Shown here: in pieces, positions 51,301-64,000 of the stretch | How the letters are laid out: every line of letters starts with the position of its first letter | Numbering within the stretch: the first letter of the stretch is position 1 | Assembly: GCF_021018805.1 (NCBI RefSeq) | Contig: NC_086247.1 | Coordinates: 141,604,102-141,668,101 of the forward strand | Length of the DNA stretch: 64,000 nt | Reading direction: 5' to 3' | From: Prinia subflava | Taxonomy: Eukaryota > Chordata > Aves > Passeriformes > Cisticolidae | Position numbers and translations under genes: made by a program | Notes under the pieces: generated by a model | Told to the model about the DNA's origin: nothing | What the model saw: only the letters and a program-made list of their open reading frames with translations | Database searches by the model: none

Positions 51301-54300
51301 TTGCTTCTGCAGTCTAAAGCAAACTGACAGAGCAAATGACAATGTCTTAAAAGGAGAAAGCTACTTCATTCTGAAATGCATAGCACAAAATGACATGTTG
51401 TGACATATTGAAAGATGTCTAGCAGGCACATTTTTAATCATCTTGCTGGTAACCTTTGACCACTGCTGTGAGTGCTCGCAGGTAAGCAAATGCTGAAGGC
51501 CACCACTGTGCTCTGTGTGAAGTGACACTGTGCTGTGTGATTGATCTGCTAAAATAGTGCATTATGCTCTTCTGGGTCAGGGGTTCAGAGCTGTATTAGG
51601 AAGAACAATTTTTGTCTCTCCCTGGGTTTGTAGGGTTAAGATACTGTTCCTGAATAGGTCACTTACTCCTTGTGCCTTAGCCACAATTTCTTTTCATTGG
51701 CAAGCTTTAAAAGTAAAAATCATGAAATGTTACAAAATACAATTACCCACATATGAATATGGATTCAAGAATATGTTTACTCATTTTTCAAAAAGTTATT
51801 TATGTTTCATCCTGACTAGGATGTGATCCTAAAATGGTATAAGAAATAAAAATTAATTCCAGGGACTCAGGTGGCATCAAAAGGGCAACAGGCCCTTGAA
51901 ATTAGATTTCTATAAACTTTCTGCTGAGAAAGTCCAAGTAGAACATGAGACTGAACAATGAATCAACTCTAAGGGTGCATTTAAGGTTGTCATATGAGAT
52001 TACCACACACTAACAATGGCAAGAATGCAAAGAACCCCTCTAAGTCAGGCAGTTTGGTCTCATTCTTAAGTATCTTAATATTGAGCATTCACAGGACAAA
52101 ATTAATCTGGAGTCTATCTCCTCTCACTTCAGTGAAGTTAAATCAGGTGATACATTTGCTCCACTCTCTTGAAACACTGCTGTACTTGATGTACTTTGCA
52201 TTGTGTATGACAGAGAGAAACCTGACAGAATGTGAATGATGAAGTTTAATATGGTTATCAGATGGTCCTTTAATGACTGTAATAATTCCCAAATCCTGAG
52301 CTTGTCAAGCTAACTGCTTTGCTTTCCTTTAATTGTAACTAATCATCATTCTCAGGGACAGAAAAGGAGAACTAAAATACAGGAAGAGAAAGATGAGTTA
52401 CTAGAAGGGACTTCGTATGACCTTATACTGCTATAAACAATTAAAACCCCCAATCATTTTGTTTGATTAGGTGGTTTGCACTCATTCTGTTCCAACATGA
52501 GCTACTTCTGATCATGCCATTAATCATGTTATGTAAGTGGACATTAATCTAATTGTCTCTTCATTATGAAAAATGCTAAAGAGACAAATTTGTCTCAGTG
52601 ATCAGACCAACGAGCTTTCTTGAGAGTAATAATTAAAAAGCAATATTTTTTCTGCATATTATACAGAATTTCAGATCACAACAATTGTGAAGGCAGAGCA
52701 TCAGAGCTTTCAAAATAAGAAAATTAACCTTCTTTTGCATCAGCCTGCTTTTTTTATGAAATGAAAGAGCAATAGGCATACCTCAAAGAAGCCTTCTGAC
52801 TCACGCGGGACAATCACTGTAGTTTGAAGTAATTTTATGGAAATCACAAAGCATAGTACATTATTATGAAAATGACTGAATAAAAATAATCCATGAAGCC
52901 CTTTATACAGAATCTGCATGCATGTTAGGAGTTTGTGGAGCTTTAATTTTTTTTTTAGTTTGTTTTTTTTTTGTTGTGACAATCTACACAAAAACCCCCA
53001 AAGAATAATTACATACAGTGTGTGTCTTAGCCATTGCGCTTTTTCAACAATTACACATCAAACATTCCAATTTAATGGACATTTAATAAAATAAGAGGAT
53101 TAATGCTTTCAGCAACTGTGTTTAATATGCAGATAGGGTGTTAACCTCATTTTGGTTAGGCATCAACTGTTGCTACTATGCAACTAGGGTGGGAAAAATG
53201 TGTTTTTCAGTACCAAAATGCATCTTAAAACTTAATGTTGCATGATTGAGTTGAATTAAAATATCCAGCATAAAACATAATCCAAATACCTAATTTCTAA
53301 GGTTCTTTTTTCTAGTGTAACTAGACAAACCTCATTCTGAAATTCAGGAAATATTAATTGATATGTAAACACTTGGAACTGTCTTCTCCCTCAGTCACCA
53401 AGGGACTGTCTGAGGAGCCCACAATGGGTAAAGAAACTCTAACAAAAGAGTCACTAAAGATATAGATCATCTGGTTTAAGACCACCCTCTGGTTTTATCA
53501 TAAGCCTTGTACAAGGGGAGGTGCCTTCATGTGTCACTTTGGGGCAAAGCAGCTCACTGGACAGGCAGTGAAAGCAGCAGAGCTTCGTTCCCTGTGCTGG
53601 TGGGGCTCAGCAGGTGCTGCTGCCACTGCCTCCTCTGCACAGGAGCAAAAGGTCTCTGACAAAAAACCTCTAACAAAGCCTCTTTACATTAAGGGGTTTT
53701 GACTGTTATTTAAGCTGTTAGCAGTCACCTGATTTAGTCTGACCAAAATGTTTAGAGGAGAGATCACAGCAGCAATTTCAAGGAGGGTGAGGCAGAGCTA
53801 CAGCCAAAATATGTGTGTCCCCAGTACTAAAAACTGAGTCTCCAGAACATCATTGGAATACTTGCACTATTATCTGTGAAGAAATTACATAAAAAGATTA
53901 TTCCTTGACCTCTTCCATTTCACAGCACAGGCAGTGAGTTACTTGCTGGGCTTATTGACTCCCCATTCTCCCCTTTCTTTTGCCCTTCACTTGTTTGAGA
54001 GTGGAATTGTTATACAGTTATATTATTCTGTATCAAAAAAATACTTTTTTGTTTTTGTCATTTCTAGCCTTGGAATTACTCTTTGGAATTATTCCACTAT
54101 CCTTCTAAAAATCTGTATTATACAGTTGAACATGATATGAGAAAGAAAATTGAACAAAAAGTATGAAATGAGAGCAGCAAAGGATCTGACACTTCTGGAC
54201 TCAACCACAGCTGCCAAGTGGGTGTAAAAACCACCAGAGTTTGCACCTACCAAGAAATAGAGTAGGGAGCAGAGCTACATAGATATGGGTCTAGATGCTT

Positions 54301-57300
54301 TGTTTCTTATAAATTTTCATTGTCTTCTGCCTGGAGGAGTGACTAGAGTGATAACATCACAAAGAATCTAAGGAATCTGTTTTCATTATGATTAGTTAAC
54401 GTCATGTAACTTATTTAGTTTCAGTTATAATTAATTTCAACACCAAATGAAAGGACATGTTTTGAACATATGCATGCATATGTATAGACATCTGTAAGTG
54501 TACTGTACATACATGAATTTTAATATTTTGTGCTGGACAAGTATCAAAATGAAATAAATACCTTTAAATGAAATAAATACCTTTAACCATCATGTCATAA
54601 TTTCCTGGAAATGATGTGATACACATCTACAATTTCTCTGTGCCACATTCTGGGACCTTCCTCTGGCACCAGCAAAACTCATGTTCATACTCTTACTAAA
54701 AAAAAATTACACACATGTGCACACATATATATTTGTATGCACACAAAAATGTTTATCTGTGTAGACACCATTTATAGGTATATACACCTGAACAAAACTC
54801 TCCTGCATGTACATTGTATAATGAAAATCATTATGTTCTCTATTTTATTCCTTGTACTGAAATGAATTTCCTGTACCGTTTGCTATCATTGCTTCCCAGT
54901 AAACTCACAGTAAACACTGACAAAACAGGAGTAAGGTTTTCAGAAATTCTTTAGGAAGAAAAGTGGACCCTAGAGATTTAGATAAGCATAAACTGTTTTG
55001 AGTGAACAAGTAAGTACCACATTTTCTAGTGATATCTGCATATATGAGTAGAGGAGAATTTAACACCTTTGTGTCTGAGTGCTTACATAGCAAATACCCT
55101 TTCTCATTTCCTCTGCATGCCTAGTAAAATCAAGGAAGAACAAAACCTGACAGAGCCCAGTAAGGATCAGGAAGATAACAATGAAGACAGACATGTAGAA
55201 TTTTATTTATTAGTGGAAAGGGACTTTTTACCTCCTTGGAGACACCTTTGAAATGGTTAATGAAAAGCAAGAGAAATCTATGCACTGTGTAGGTCTGTGC
55301 CATGCTTTGCTGTGACATGGTGGCACTAACCTCTCTGAGGCTGTGCCTGGCTGTGCAGGACACAGTGGATTTTCTGATGCTCTCTGGAGTCCAGCATGGG
55401 CATGGCAGGGCTCATGTGGCCTCCTGTGCCTCCCTCCCCTCCTCCTGGGGGCACAGTAAGGCTGAATTTCACTGATTCCTGTAAACCATGTGATTGCTGT
55501 AGTAGCTGGCCCATATAAACAAAGCAGATCTCAGACAGCTCAGAGAGAAAAAAACATGTCTGGGTTAAGAGACTGCCAAATAAGATAAGGGTGCAACCAT
55601 GAAGACAAAATTCAAAACAAACTCTTGCTAACAACAGCAATAAACAAATGAACATGAAAAAACTATAAACAGTGGATAATGACATTTTATTTCCTGTTTC
55701 TTCACTCTGAATATAACTGGAACTTAGCATGGCCTATTAACATTGCAACCTTCTATTTAAACATTTATTTTTACTTCAATTAACAGGAAATACTGAAACA
55801 GTAAGAGCTCTTTGGATTATTCCTAAAATTAGTTTATTGTCCCTGCTCTGCAATGACAAAGATATAAATTTTACTTGAACAGGTTAATATTAACCAAACC
55901 AATAAGAAAATAGAAAACAAACATAAAAACCCACAAAATGTTCTTGAACATTTTCATTATGTGGTTTTCATTTTGTTGCATTTTGAACCATCAAGGTGTT
56001 CAAATGTTGCTGGAATGCATATTCTGTATGTTTTTATTACGTTATTTCACCTTTTCATTTATTTCTGTTTGTAACAATTCTAATGCTTATTCTAACACTA
56101 TTCATTAGAAGATTGATTAATGTTTTCAATTATGATTCAAATCTAAAGAAATATTTTAAGGCTAGGGAACTAATTGCACTTACTGAATTTATACATGTTG
56201 AGTAACATAATTATTAAGCATTTTACAGTGTTAAATATTTGCAAAATTTTTAAACATATAAAATTTCCCATTCCAACCTCTGATTTCTCCTCAGCATTTT
56301 GGTAAACCTGTTATTATGTAAGACCATGCTAGAATTTTAAAAGTTTTGTTTCTTTATTATCAATTCATATCCTCCACTTCTTCAAAACCTCTTGAAAGAA
56401 ATTAGAAAGGGAAAAAAAAGCATCATTAATTTTATCAGTGCAATATTGATTTTTTTTTCTTTGCTGAGAATAAAAGAGAATACAAGTACATAGTAACAAT
56501 TTACATAGTAGATAAACTTTCTTGCTAGCTATAAAGTTTGCTTTTGACTTCAGCAGGCAAAAAAACTGGACATGAAAGACAAGTGAAGCTGAAGTTTCTG
56601 AAAAGGGGTTAATAGCTACAGTGCTTGTTCAGCAAAGGTCTCGCACAGGGTTTGTGCTTTGCTTCAGTTCACTGGTGATGGATATTTTGGCCAGGTCTAT
56701 TTCTTTGACAGATATTCACTTCACTAACTGTATTTGCAGAACCAATTTTAAGCATGTTTTGAACATATTTAAAATATGTCATGTCTTTCTATTCGTTGAG
56801 GGTTTTTTTTGTTCTGACCACAAGTAATTGCCATTTTTTACAAATGACAAAAAGTGCATTATTTTCACTAAAGTGTAAAAAATATCACAACCTAAAGGCA
56901 CATGTTCCATGAAGGACATTTTACTGCTTTATTTAAAAAAAATAAAAAGAAATATCTATATTATTTAGCATTACATGAAATTCTTTAAACTATAAGCCCA
57001 TTTTGAATTTTTTTTCTGCACTCTTTTCAAAGTCAGCTGAATGTTGCATAAGCTCAGACTGCTCTCCAGTCTACTGTTCATTTATTTTGCACATGATAAA
57101 TGTGATATATCTTGAAGGCTTGATTCAATTGCCCACTTGTTGCTGGCTAGTGACATTTCGGATGCTCCTTTCTGCCATCTAAATGTCACAGATCTCCCAC
57201 AGGTCCCCAGGACCATCACAATAGGATATCTCAGACACTGTTGGATGCTGCATTAAGTTCATACCTCTGAGCAATCAAAGTAGGTTGCAAGTAACTGCCC

Positions 57301-58106
57301 TGATCCTCTAGGTCAGGTTTAGCTCAGAGAAGTGAACTCAAACACCTTAAATGTTTGAGTTAAAATTAAAAATTAAAAATTAAGTTAAATCTGAATTTTA
57401 AAAACTTAAATATTTCCTTAAATATAAGCTAGAATGGTAGTGCAGACAGCTAGTGAATGCAATTAACAGAAACTTTAGGGAACTTTCCAGTTTAGTGTCA
57501 AATAAACACTTCATGTTCTAAACAGTCCTCTAGACCTATGTCTCAGCTAGATCTCCACTGGCACACACCCAAAAAACCCTAAAATCAGATGGGAAGAGGT
57601 CCCATGCTCGAGTGCAGTCATACTCAGCTAGAAATAGGTTCAAGCATATATCTAATGCTCAGGTTAAAATGTAATGAGCGATCGTGACCTTTTACATAAG
57701 TGGGGTTTCTACTTGCAGAAGTATGATAAATTCCTTGGATTAAAATAAAAACCATAAAAAGCAAGTTCATTTGTGCTAGTGCAACACTGGAATGTGTTTC
57801 TTCACCCATGATTTTGCTATGTATTTTCTCATGTCTTGTATCTTTTATGTGTATAATTTATCTCTTTGAATTGAAAGGCTTTTTCTCCTACTTTTTACTG
57901 ATAATTTAAAAGTTCTTTCTCTTTTATATAATTTTCTCATTAATCTGCCCAATTTGTCATTGATCATCTGTTTTTCCTTGCTTGAACTTGGTTTGATCAA
58001 GTCTGACATTTGTTAGTTTTACAATTGACACAAATCTGAGCACAGTCAATTGCCTTGAATCATCTGTAAAGTTATTATTTCTTGTCCAGACCATTTCATT
58101 ATCAGG
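48376..58106. other. Long AT-rich non-coding stretch
   Basis: About 9.7 kb with no supportable exon. The 134-codon minus-strand frame at 55326-55730 has a hydrophobic start and a Gly/Pro-rich tail, but no domain and no coding-like conservation that I can judge. A moderately GC-rich patch lies at 53500-53660 and another at 55290-55450. Segments at 49740-50180, 52480-52760 and 53020-53175, dense in TAATTA, CATTA and ATTTGCAT-like words, read like candidate conserved non-coding elements but need alignment. Confidence 0.5.
54547..54584. repeat. Exact 19-bp tandem duplication
   Basis: AAATGAAATAAATACCTTT occurs twice in direct succession (54547-54565 and 54566-54584) without mismatch, implying a recent slippage-type duplication. 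Confidence 0.9.
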
Positions 58107-58115
58107 TTTTTTTTT

Positions 58116-58165
<50 letters not shown>

Positions 58166-58220
58166 TAATTTTTATTTTTATTTTTATTTTTTTTTTATTT
58201 TTCTCTTTTTTTTTTTTTTT
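58107..58220. repeat. Long poly-T tract with TTTTTA units
   Basis: About 114 bases almost entirely T, including a pure run of 43 T (58118-58160) followed by repeated TTTTTA-type units and another T run, ending at CCCTCTGCAG. Read on the minus strand it is a poly-A tail-like tract with AAAAAT decay, as at the 3' end of a retroposed copy. CR1 elements do not end in poly-A, so if it is a tail it belongs to something else. Pure expansion of a T run is the simpler explanation, and the length may be an assembly artefact. Confidence 0.9.
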
Positions 58221-61200
58221 CCCTCTGCAGATTTCCCCGCAGGAAACTCATTTATAGAGTCAGTACCTTGGCTGTTGCCTAGCCTTTTGTAGTCCAACCT
58301 GTAAAGCAGTGGCTCTATATAATACAATAATGACTTTTAATCAATTATTTGTACTTAAAAAAGAACCCCAAAATCCTTCAAATCTTATTGATTTTTATAA
58401 ATTCTACTGTAACTACACTGCTTCTCAGATATCTTTGATAAAATATTCTCTTTCAAAAAAGTTGCTTTTTACCTATCTATTTTAGCCCTTGGTTTCTTAA
58501 TTTTTTATATTTTTTTTATTGTTCTTTTCTATTGTCTTTTTTTTTTTTTTTTAATTTTTCCTGGTAGTCTTTATTTTCATATTTTCTGCTTTTTCAGTCT
58601 CCATCATAAATTAATCTTGATAAATCAGTCTTCTCAAGTCTGTGAATTCATTGCCATCAGTGAATATACATTTCCTCACAATTCCCTAATAGAGCATGTT
58701 TTGTATTTCACATCTAAAAGCTAAAAATATGTCTCCTTCTAGCAGTAAAATGAACATATCTCATGGCAGTCAATCTTTTATCTGTTCTCACTGAACCCGT
58801 CAACTTACTGAAAAGGTAAACGACCAGCTGGATTGATTTCTAAAGAATAATATACATTTTACAAAGTTGCCTTTTTTAATATGCTATCAAATGCCTATTT
58901 AGAGTCTATCAAATTTTAGCAATATCCTAATTTCTGTTCTGGAAAATTACTCAGCATCTGTTGTAACACAAGCAGCTGAGCAGTTGTGTTGATCTAAACC
59001 GGGTCTGCCCCTTCACTGCCCCTGCTCCCACAGATATCTTTATTTATTCTTCAAATGTCATAGCAAATATTCTACCTCTCACATTTAATAAGCTAAATTT
59101 GCTGTAGCTTCTGCATTCATGCCTACCTCAGTGCTTACTATTTTTAAGTCTTCTTGGAGAGCTACTGAGTAGATGAAGCCTCATGGTTTCCCAAGGTCTC
59201 TTTCTTTGTCAGATTTTCTGCTAGAACACTGATTTCTCCTGAGAAATCTGGTGTCTATTCTCTCTTGGTTACACTGAGAGGCTTTTTCTGTCCCCTAATG
59301 CTAAAAAGGACATTCTGTATCTTTAACACATTTCAGGATTTTTTTTCCTATCTATTAGGGTTTTTTTCAGACATCTTTTATCATTCTTGGTGTGCATTTC
59401 ATTGCACAAATATCAAAGTTATTTCTCTGCCTGTGTGATACAGCCCTGAGGTCCTATATCCTTTCAGTACTCCTCTGAACAGTTGAACTCTTTGATTATC
59501 CACTCACCTCTGCCTTTTCTTCCTTCTTTTCTTATCTAATTACTCTGTAGCACAAAATTAATGCACATGTACAGCCAGTTGCCCTTACTTCATACTTAAG
59601 AGCTACTTCAGTGGTCAATGCAGACTGTGCTGGATAAAATTTTTTCTTCCTTCTTGATCTTAATTAATGCTAGGTCTCTAGTCATACTCCTGCTCTTTTA
59701 CAACAGTATTTGGTCAACTTGTAGTCAATTTTTTCACCCATCACACGAGTTAACTGACCCAAAAGAGGGCTACCTTCCTTTCTAGACAAAATCTTACCAA
59801 AATCTCAATTTTTTCATTGCAAAATAATGGGAAGGCAAATTTTTACCAACCCTGTCTGCAACATTTTTCCTAAAGAAAAAGAAACCATAAAGGTTGGCAT
59901 ATGTGCATATACATATCATATAGTGTTATAACTGAAGAATTGTTCTAACAGCTGGGGGTTTAGAAATGAATCAGCTGTTTGATGTAAACTAGATATTAAT
60001 TGTTATTGTCATGGAAGTTCATAGGCTACAACAGAAGTTAGATAAACTGAAGTATCATAAAGGAGCTAAGAGAAAGTACATATTCTTGGAAAGAAAACTT
60101 AAGTTCTGCTAATTCCAGCAGCTAGTACAGCAGTGGAAATGGGATAATTTACTGTGTGGAAATGCAAACTGAAAAGATGTATTTAGTGCTTCTTTCTGTT
60201 TAGAGAAGGTCTGGGATCTATACAAAGCTGACTGTGTGCCCCGCTAATTCTGTAGCCATCACAGAGAAATTCAGTGGTGATAATATTTGATATCTATCCC
60301 AAGACTCTGTGTACAGTGAATGCAGTATTAGTATTTCCCAATTTGAATGAGGGATTGAAACCGTTTTCTTGTAACTCATAGTTCATTTATCCATTTACAT
60401 TTTTTTCTCTGTCACTATTGTATGAAGACTTTATAATGATTTTTTTAAGTTCTTTTGTGAATTTGGGAGAAACCCTTTCATTGACTTTCAATTACACAGA
60501 ATTATTACGTTTCCTCAGTCAGGAAACATACCCATGAAAGATGATCTAGAAAGGTTTGCCAGCATTATTTCCATAATGCATCTTTCAGGGCTGTAAATAT
60601 GGGTGTATGATGTTTCACAGCTCTTCTACCTATTTCATGTCTTATTAGTGCTTATCAAATGCATTTTACCAAAGAGAGGCAGATCAATAATTCCATTTTG
60701 CATATCAAGAGACTGGGAAAGGAGAGCTGAAGTGAATTTTTCAAGGTCAGCTGGAGGCTATTAACTGATAGAGATGTAGATGGAGGGCTAAGACCCCAAC
60801 TGGTTTCCACAGGCATCTGGGAGTGCTGCCTCTCAGCTGGGAGAATAAAAAAATACTGTCTCCTGATAGGCATCTTTATGCAAACATGACTGTGTACAAA
60901 TGCCAGATACATAGATGTAGTCATATAGGCTGAGTATGTGATGTGTAATTTATTTCTTAAAGAAACAACTTTCTGAAATCTTGGAATCTCCCTGTCTCAC
61001 TCGTCTTCTGCTCCAGCACACTGAAAAGGTCTTGACAGTATTTAATCTCATTCATGTGTTATCATTACTACTGTCAGGAGGTTTTGGATAACAAATGCAG
61101 TGCTTTACCAGCTAAAAACATTTTCTTTTTGCACTGACACAGACTCGTCAATAAAACCCCACGGCATGTTAACTTCCCATCTCTCAGATGTGGCACACTG

Positions 61201-64000
61201 GCATTTACAATGCAGAGAAAGGTAACAAAGTGTGAAAGAGATCATAAATCATTTAAAGAGATTTAAAAAGAGACTTAAAACAAAAGCCTTCAGGAAAGGA
61301 AGGAAAAAAAAGTGAAGTGTGGGCACCAAAAATTATTTTATACAAGAATGAAACAATGACCTTTTCACCTATCATCATTCACATTGGTTTGCCTCTCTCA
61401 GCCTCGAGTTTCGAACAATTCAGTCAGTGTGCAGAATGTTGCAAGAGGAATGAACCTTTTATTTTATTATTACCCAGGGCATGATACCCTTGAGAGGAAT
61501 GACAAAAACAAATAAGAGCAAACAGAGCAAAAGGGAAAGCAAAGGCACTACAGGTTTGGGATAATAAAAACAAGCAATGAATGTAATATACTGAGAGATA
61601 GCCTTCAATTCAAAGTTCACAAGGCAAGCAAATGCATTTCATTGGAAACTTTCACATTTCAAAATATGTTTTACAATCTTTTCACTCAGCCATTTAAATA
61701 TGGGCTTTGCAGATGCCTGAAAATGCAGCAAGGGAGAGGGGCACACTTCATCATAGCTTGGAAATGTGAACGTACAAACAGTACTCTTCAAGAAGGCACA
61801 CAACAGAAGGTTGGATATTTATATGATCAGCCCTAAATCATGATGTTTTACAGGCAAGCTCTGTTTTAAAATAAGTGCATCTAGGAAGGTGATATAGGCT
61901 TGTAACCAAAATCACAGATGGTGATTGACACAGATGTCCATGTCAGACTCCTCAACTCCCCACTTTGGGAAAAAAACATTTTATACGGCACAATTAAGTG
62001 AAAACATTTTGATATGAAATACAAATGATAACACTTATCAGTTGTGGCTACCCTTTCAAAACCCTTTTTATAAAAAAGAGAAGCAAAGACTGTAACTCCG
62101 AATTCAGCAATAATTCACCTCTGCACATGCCAAGTAGTTCTTACTGAGAACAGTAACATTAATAAATATAAAGCATTTTGTTATCAAGTACTTTACAGAC
62201 ATAACACATAAGCTACTTTCAGATTTTGAAACACTACTAGTCATCTGAAATCTAATTACTGCTAAAAAACACAAAGCAAAACTGTGTAACAGGTTTTGGC
62301 AGGAAGAAAGGAATAATAATATATCCAATTAACAGTGTAGAAGGTATTTTAGGTAGACAGATTGACATTAGTAAACTAGAATTTGAAAATGACTTCACAG
62401 TAAACCATTAGCTTTGCTGAACAAATTAAGGAAAAGAAAAAAAAAGCTATTTCTTGGTGTGAAATAGATTCAGGCTCGATCTGTGACTTCTGTTTGGAAG
62501 TGAGGTAAGTCACAGCAGTAAGTTACACAGGCAGAGACTTAAATTTCCACTTCCCTGATCATTTCTGATAGTTTCTAAGTCATCAGTGATTTTCCAACAA
62601 GTTATTCCCAGGCTGAGAAAAATAATTTAACTGCTTTCCTAGTAGAGTCTGAAAGAGAAGGCTTCTAGAGATCAACATTGTCCAAATGTACCATTCTGAA
62701 GCTATTTTTTTTTTAATAGAAAGGGCAACAGAAATGAAATATCAGTAGAAACCACTTGTGGGATTTTTTGCTAGCTCTCAAGGCTCTTCCAGCTTTCCAT
62801 TGCATCCCTTTCAAGATCTGGAAATGAGCAGTCCTGGCTCATTCTTGTTTGCCCTCTAAAGTCATGTGTGGCTTACCCGCCTGCCATCACAAGCTGGTCA
62901 TTTGACCAGGACTGTTTTCCTTCTTTTTCCCCGTCATCAAGAGTGCATTTTGAATTGCAGCCACCACCCTGAGATTTATTAGACTATATTTGTCCTTCTG
63001 GATCTAACTAATTGTCCTGAGACAATGTTGCCTTTCACAGACTGATTCAGACTGCTGTTGACTCAGACAGAAAGTTCCATCTACCTAATAACAAATCTTA
63101 ATTTTTTCTAGTGACATGAGACATTTTATGTCTATTTTTTAATCTGATTAGGGAGTTTCAATATCATACTGAATTTCAATTTTCCTCTATTTAGATTGCC
63201 ACAAAAATGCAGTCTCTTAACCCTGTCAAAGGGCTAGCAAGGAGAGGTAAGTATCTGGTGTTGCATAGATGTTTTAAATCTGTGGTGGTTTCTAAAGTAC
63301 TTGAAAAAGGCTGGAATAAAAACATGTATGAGGAAAATAAATGTTTATTTTGAATCTTCTCAATGTCCAACTCTCTATCACTTTTTGAATTCCTCTGATC
63401 TTTCTCCCAGCATGTCTTATCCTCCATTTTACACTTGCTCTGGCAGAGCCCATTGTTTTCTGTAGGCATTATGTCTGCGTAAAAAAACCTGGATCTGACT
63501 AACAGTTATCTCTTAGAACATACAATATGCCACACAGAATGCCACAGTAAAGGAAACTACAGAAAGATGCTATAAAAATTGTGAAGGAGAATATAAACTT
63601 AAAGTTTCAACTAGGCAACTTGCCACTGAAACTTTCTATATTCAAAGTTAAGTTTCTTTGGTTAGTATTCTTTCTTAGTTCTATAAGATTTTTCTTTTTC
63701 CTTATCCAAATAAGACTTTAATGAGAACATTTATAATGGTTTCAACTCCTAATACAGCTCTAAGTGCTGGGAGAAAACACACTCTTGTAATATTTCTTCT
63801 CTTGCTGAGACTGATAGAAATGCAAAATCGCAAAAAATATTCATGATTATTCCTAAGGTTCATTATAGCATCTTAGTCAGCACTTTAATTCCTTGTTGCA
63901 AAGCATTTTAGTGGAACTGGAAAGATACAGAATGCCTTTTCATTTTTCTTTCCCTCATAAGTCAAATACACAATAAAATTACAGCAGTAATAAAAATACT
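58221..64000. other. AT-rich non-coding stretch to window end
   Basis: No supportable gene; the frames (60-92 codons) are unremarkable. The first 1.4 kb is T-rich on this strand, with a further T16 run at 58537-58552, and may be a decayed minus-strand repeat that I cannot name. The 61120-61700 interval, with CAATGACCTTTTCACC and TCTCAGCCTCGAGTTTCGAA, is a loose candidate for a conserved non-coding element. Confidence 0.5.

Noticed and set aside
55326..55730. 134-codon minus-strand frame with a hydrophobic segment
   Set aside because: It has no recognisable domain, the tail is Gly/Pro-rich from a GC-rich patch, and I see no supporting splice or promoter context. Chance is sufficient.
58180..58240. 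Strong 3' splice-site lookalike: long T tract followed by CCCTCTGCAG
   Set aside because: The pyrimidine tract is part of a homopolymer repeat. No open frame with recognisable protein follows, and no matching donor or exon could be found.
1..64000. Bacterial-type features (operons, CRISPR array, phage, rRNA or tRNA genes)
   Set aside because: Base composition, lack of long ORFs, and CR1 and LTR elements show vertebrate non-coding DNA. The only regular array, at 38.7-39.8 kb, has contiguous units without unique spacers, so it is not a CRISPR array.

Overview
The window reads as non-coding vertebrate DNA, most likely from a bird. It is AT-rich and CpG-poor, with long A and T runs and stop codons in every frame. 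The recognisable repeats fit a bird: CR1 LINE fragments whose 3' ends resemble the avian ATTCTATGATT-type terminus, and a reverse-oriented solo LTR of a kind I recognise from avian ERVL-like elements. I see no L1, Alu or B-type SINE and nothing bacterial: no Shine-Dalgarno-led ORFs, operons or CRISPR array. The bird assignment is an inference from repeat content, not from a gene.

Layout: 1-2.2 kb, plain AT-rich DNA. 2.2-2.9 kb, a GC-richer block that looks LTR-derived. 6.57-6.71 kb, the 3' tip of a CR1. 17.57-17.61 kb, two abutting perfect palindromes. 18.6-18.9 and 24.9-25.3 kb, GC-richer blocks I cannot classify. 34.17-34.74 kb, a solo LTR on the minus strand. 36.1-36.7 kb, a decayed, probably ancient CR1. 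38.34-39.9 kb, a GC-rich island holding a 1.1-kb minisatellite of 18- and 16-bp units with a 70-bp higher-order repeat. 47.2-48.4 kb, a 5'-truncated CR1 with a broken reverse transcriptase. 58.1-58.2 kb, a long poly-T tract with a 43-base pure run. The rest is unannotated AT-rich sequence with microsatellites and small hairpins.

I found no host protein-coding gene, exon, tRNA or rRNA that I can support. The longest open frames (100-135 codons) lie in repeats or look like chance frames. The window is best read as a gene desert or the inside of a very long intron; the sequence cannot say which. Regulatory elements may be present, but recognising them needs cross-species alignment.

I did not find a new biological system. 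The most structured and least ordinary signal is the 38.66-39.77 kb minisatellite, with its mixed 18/16-bp periodicity, 70-bp higher-order units and hairpin-forming unit junctions.
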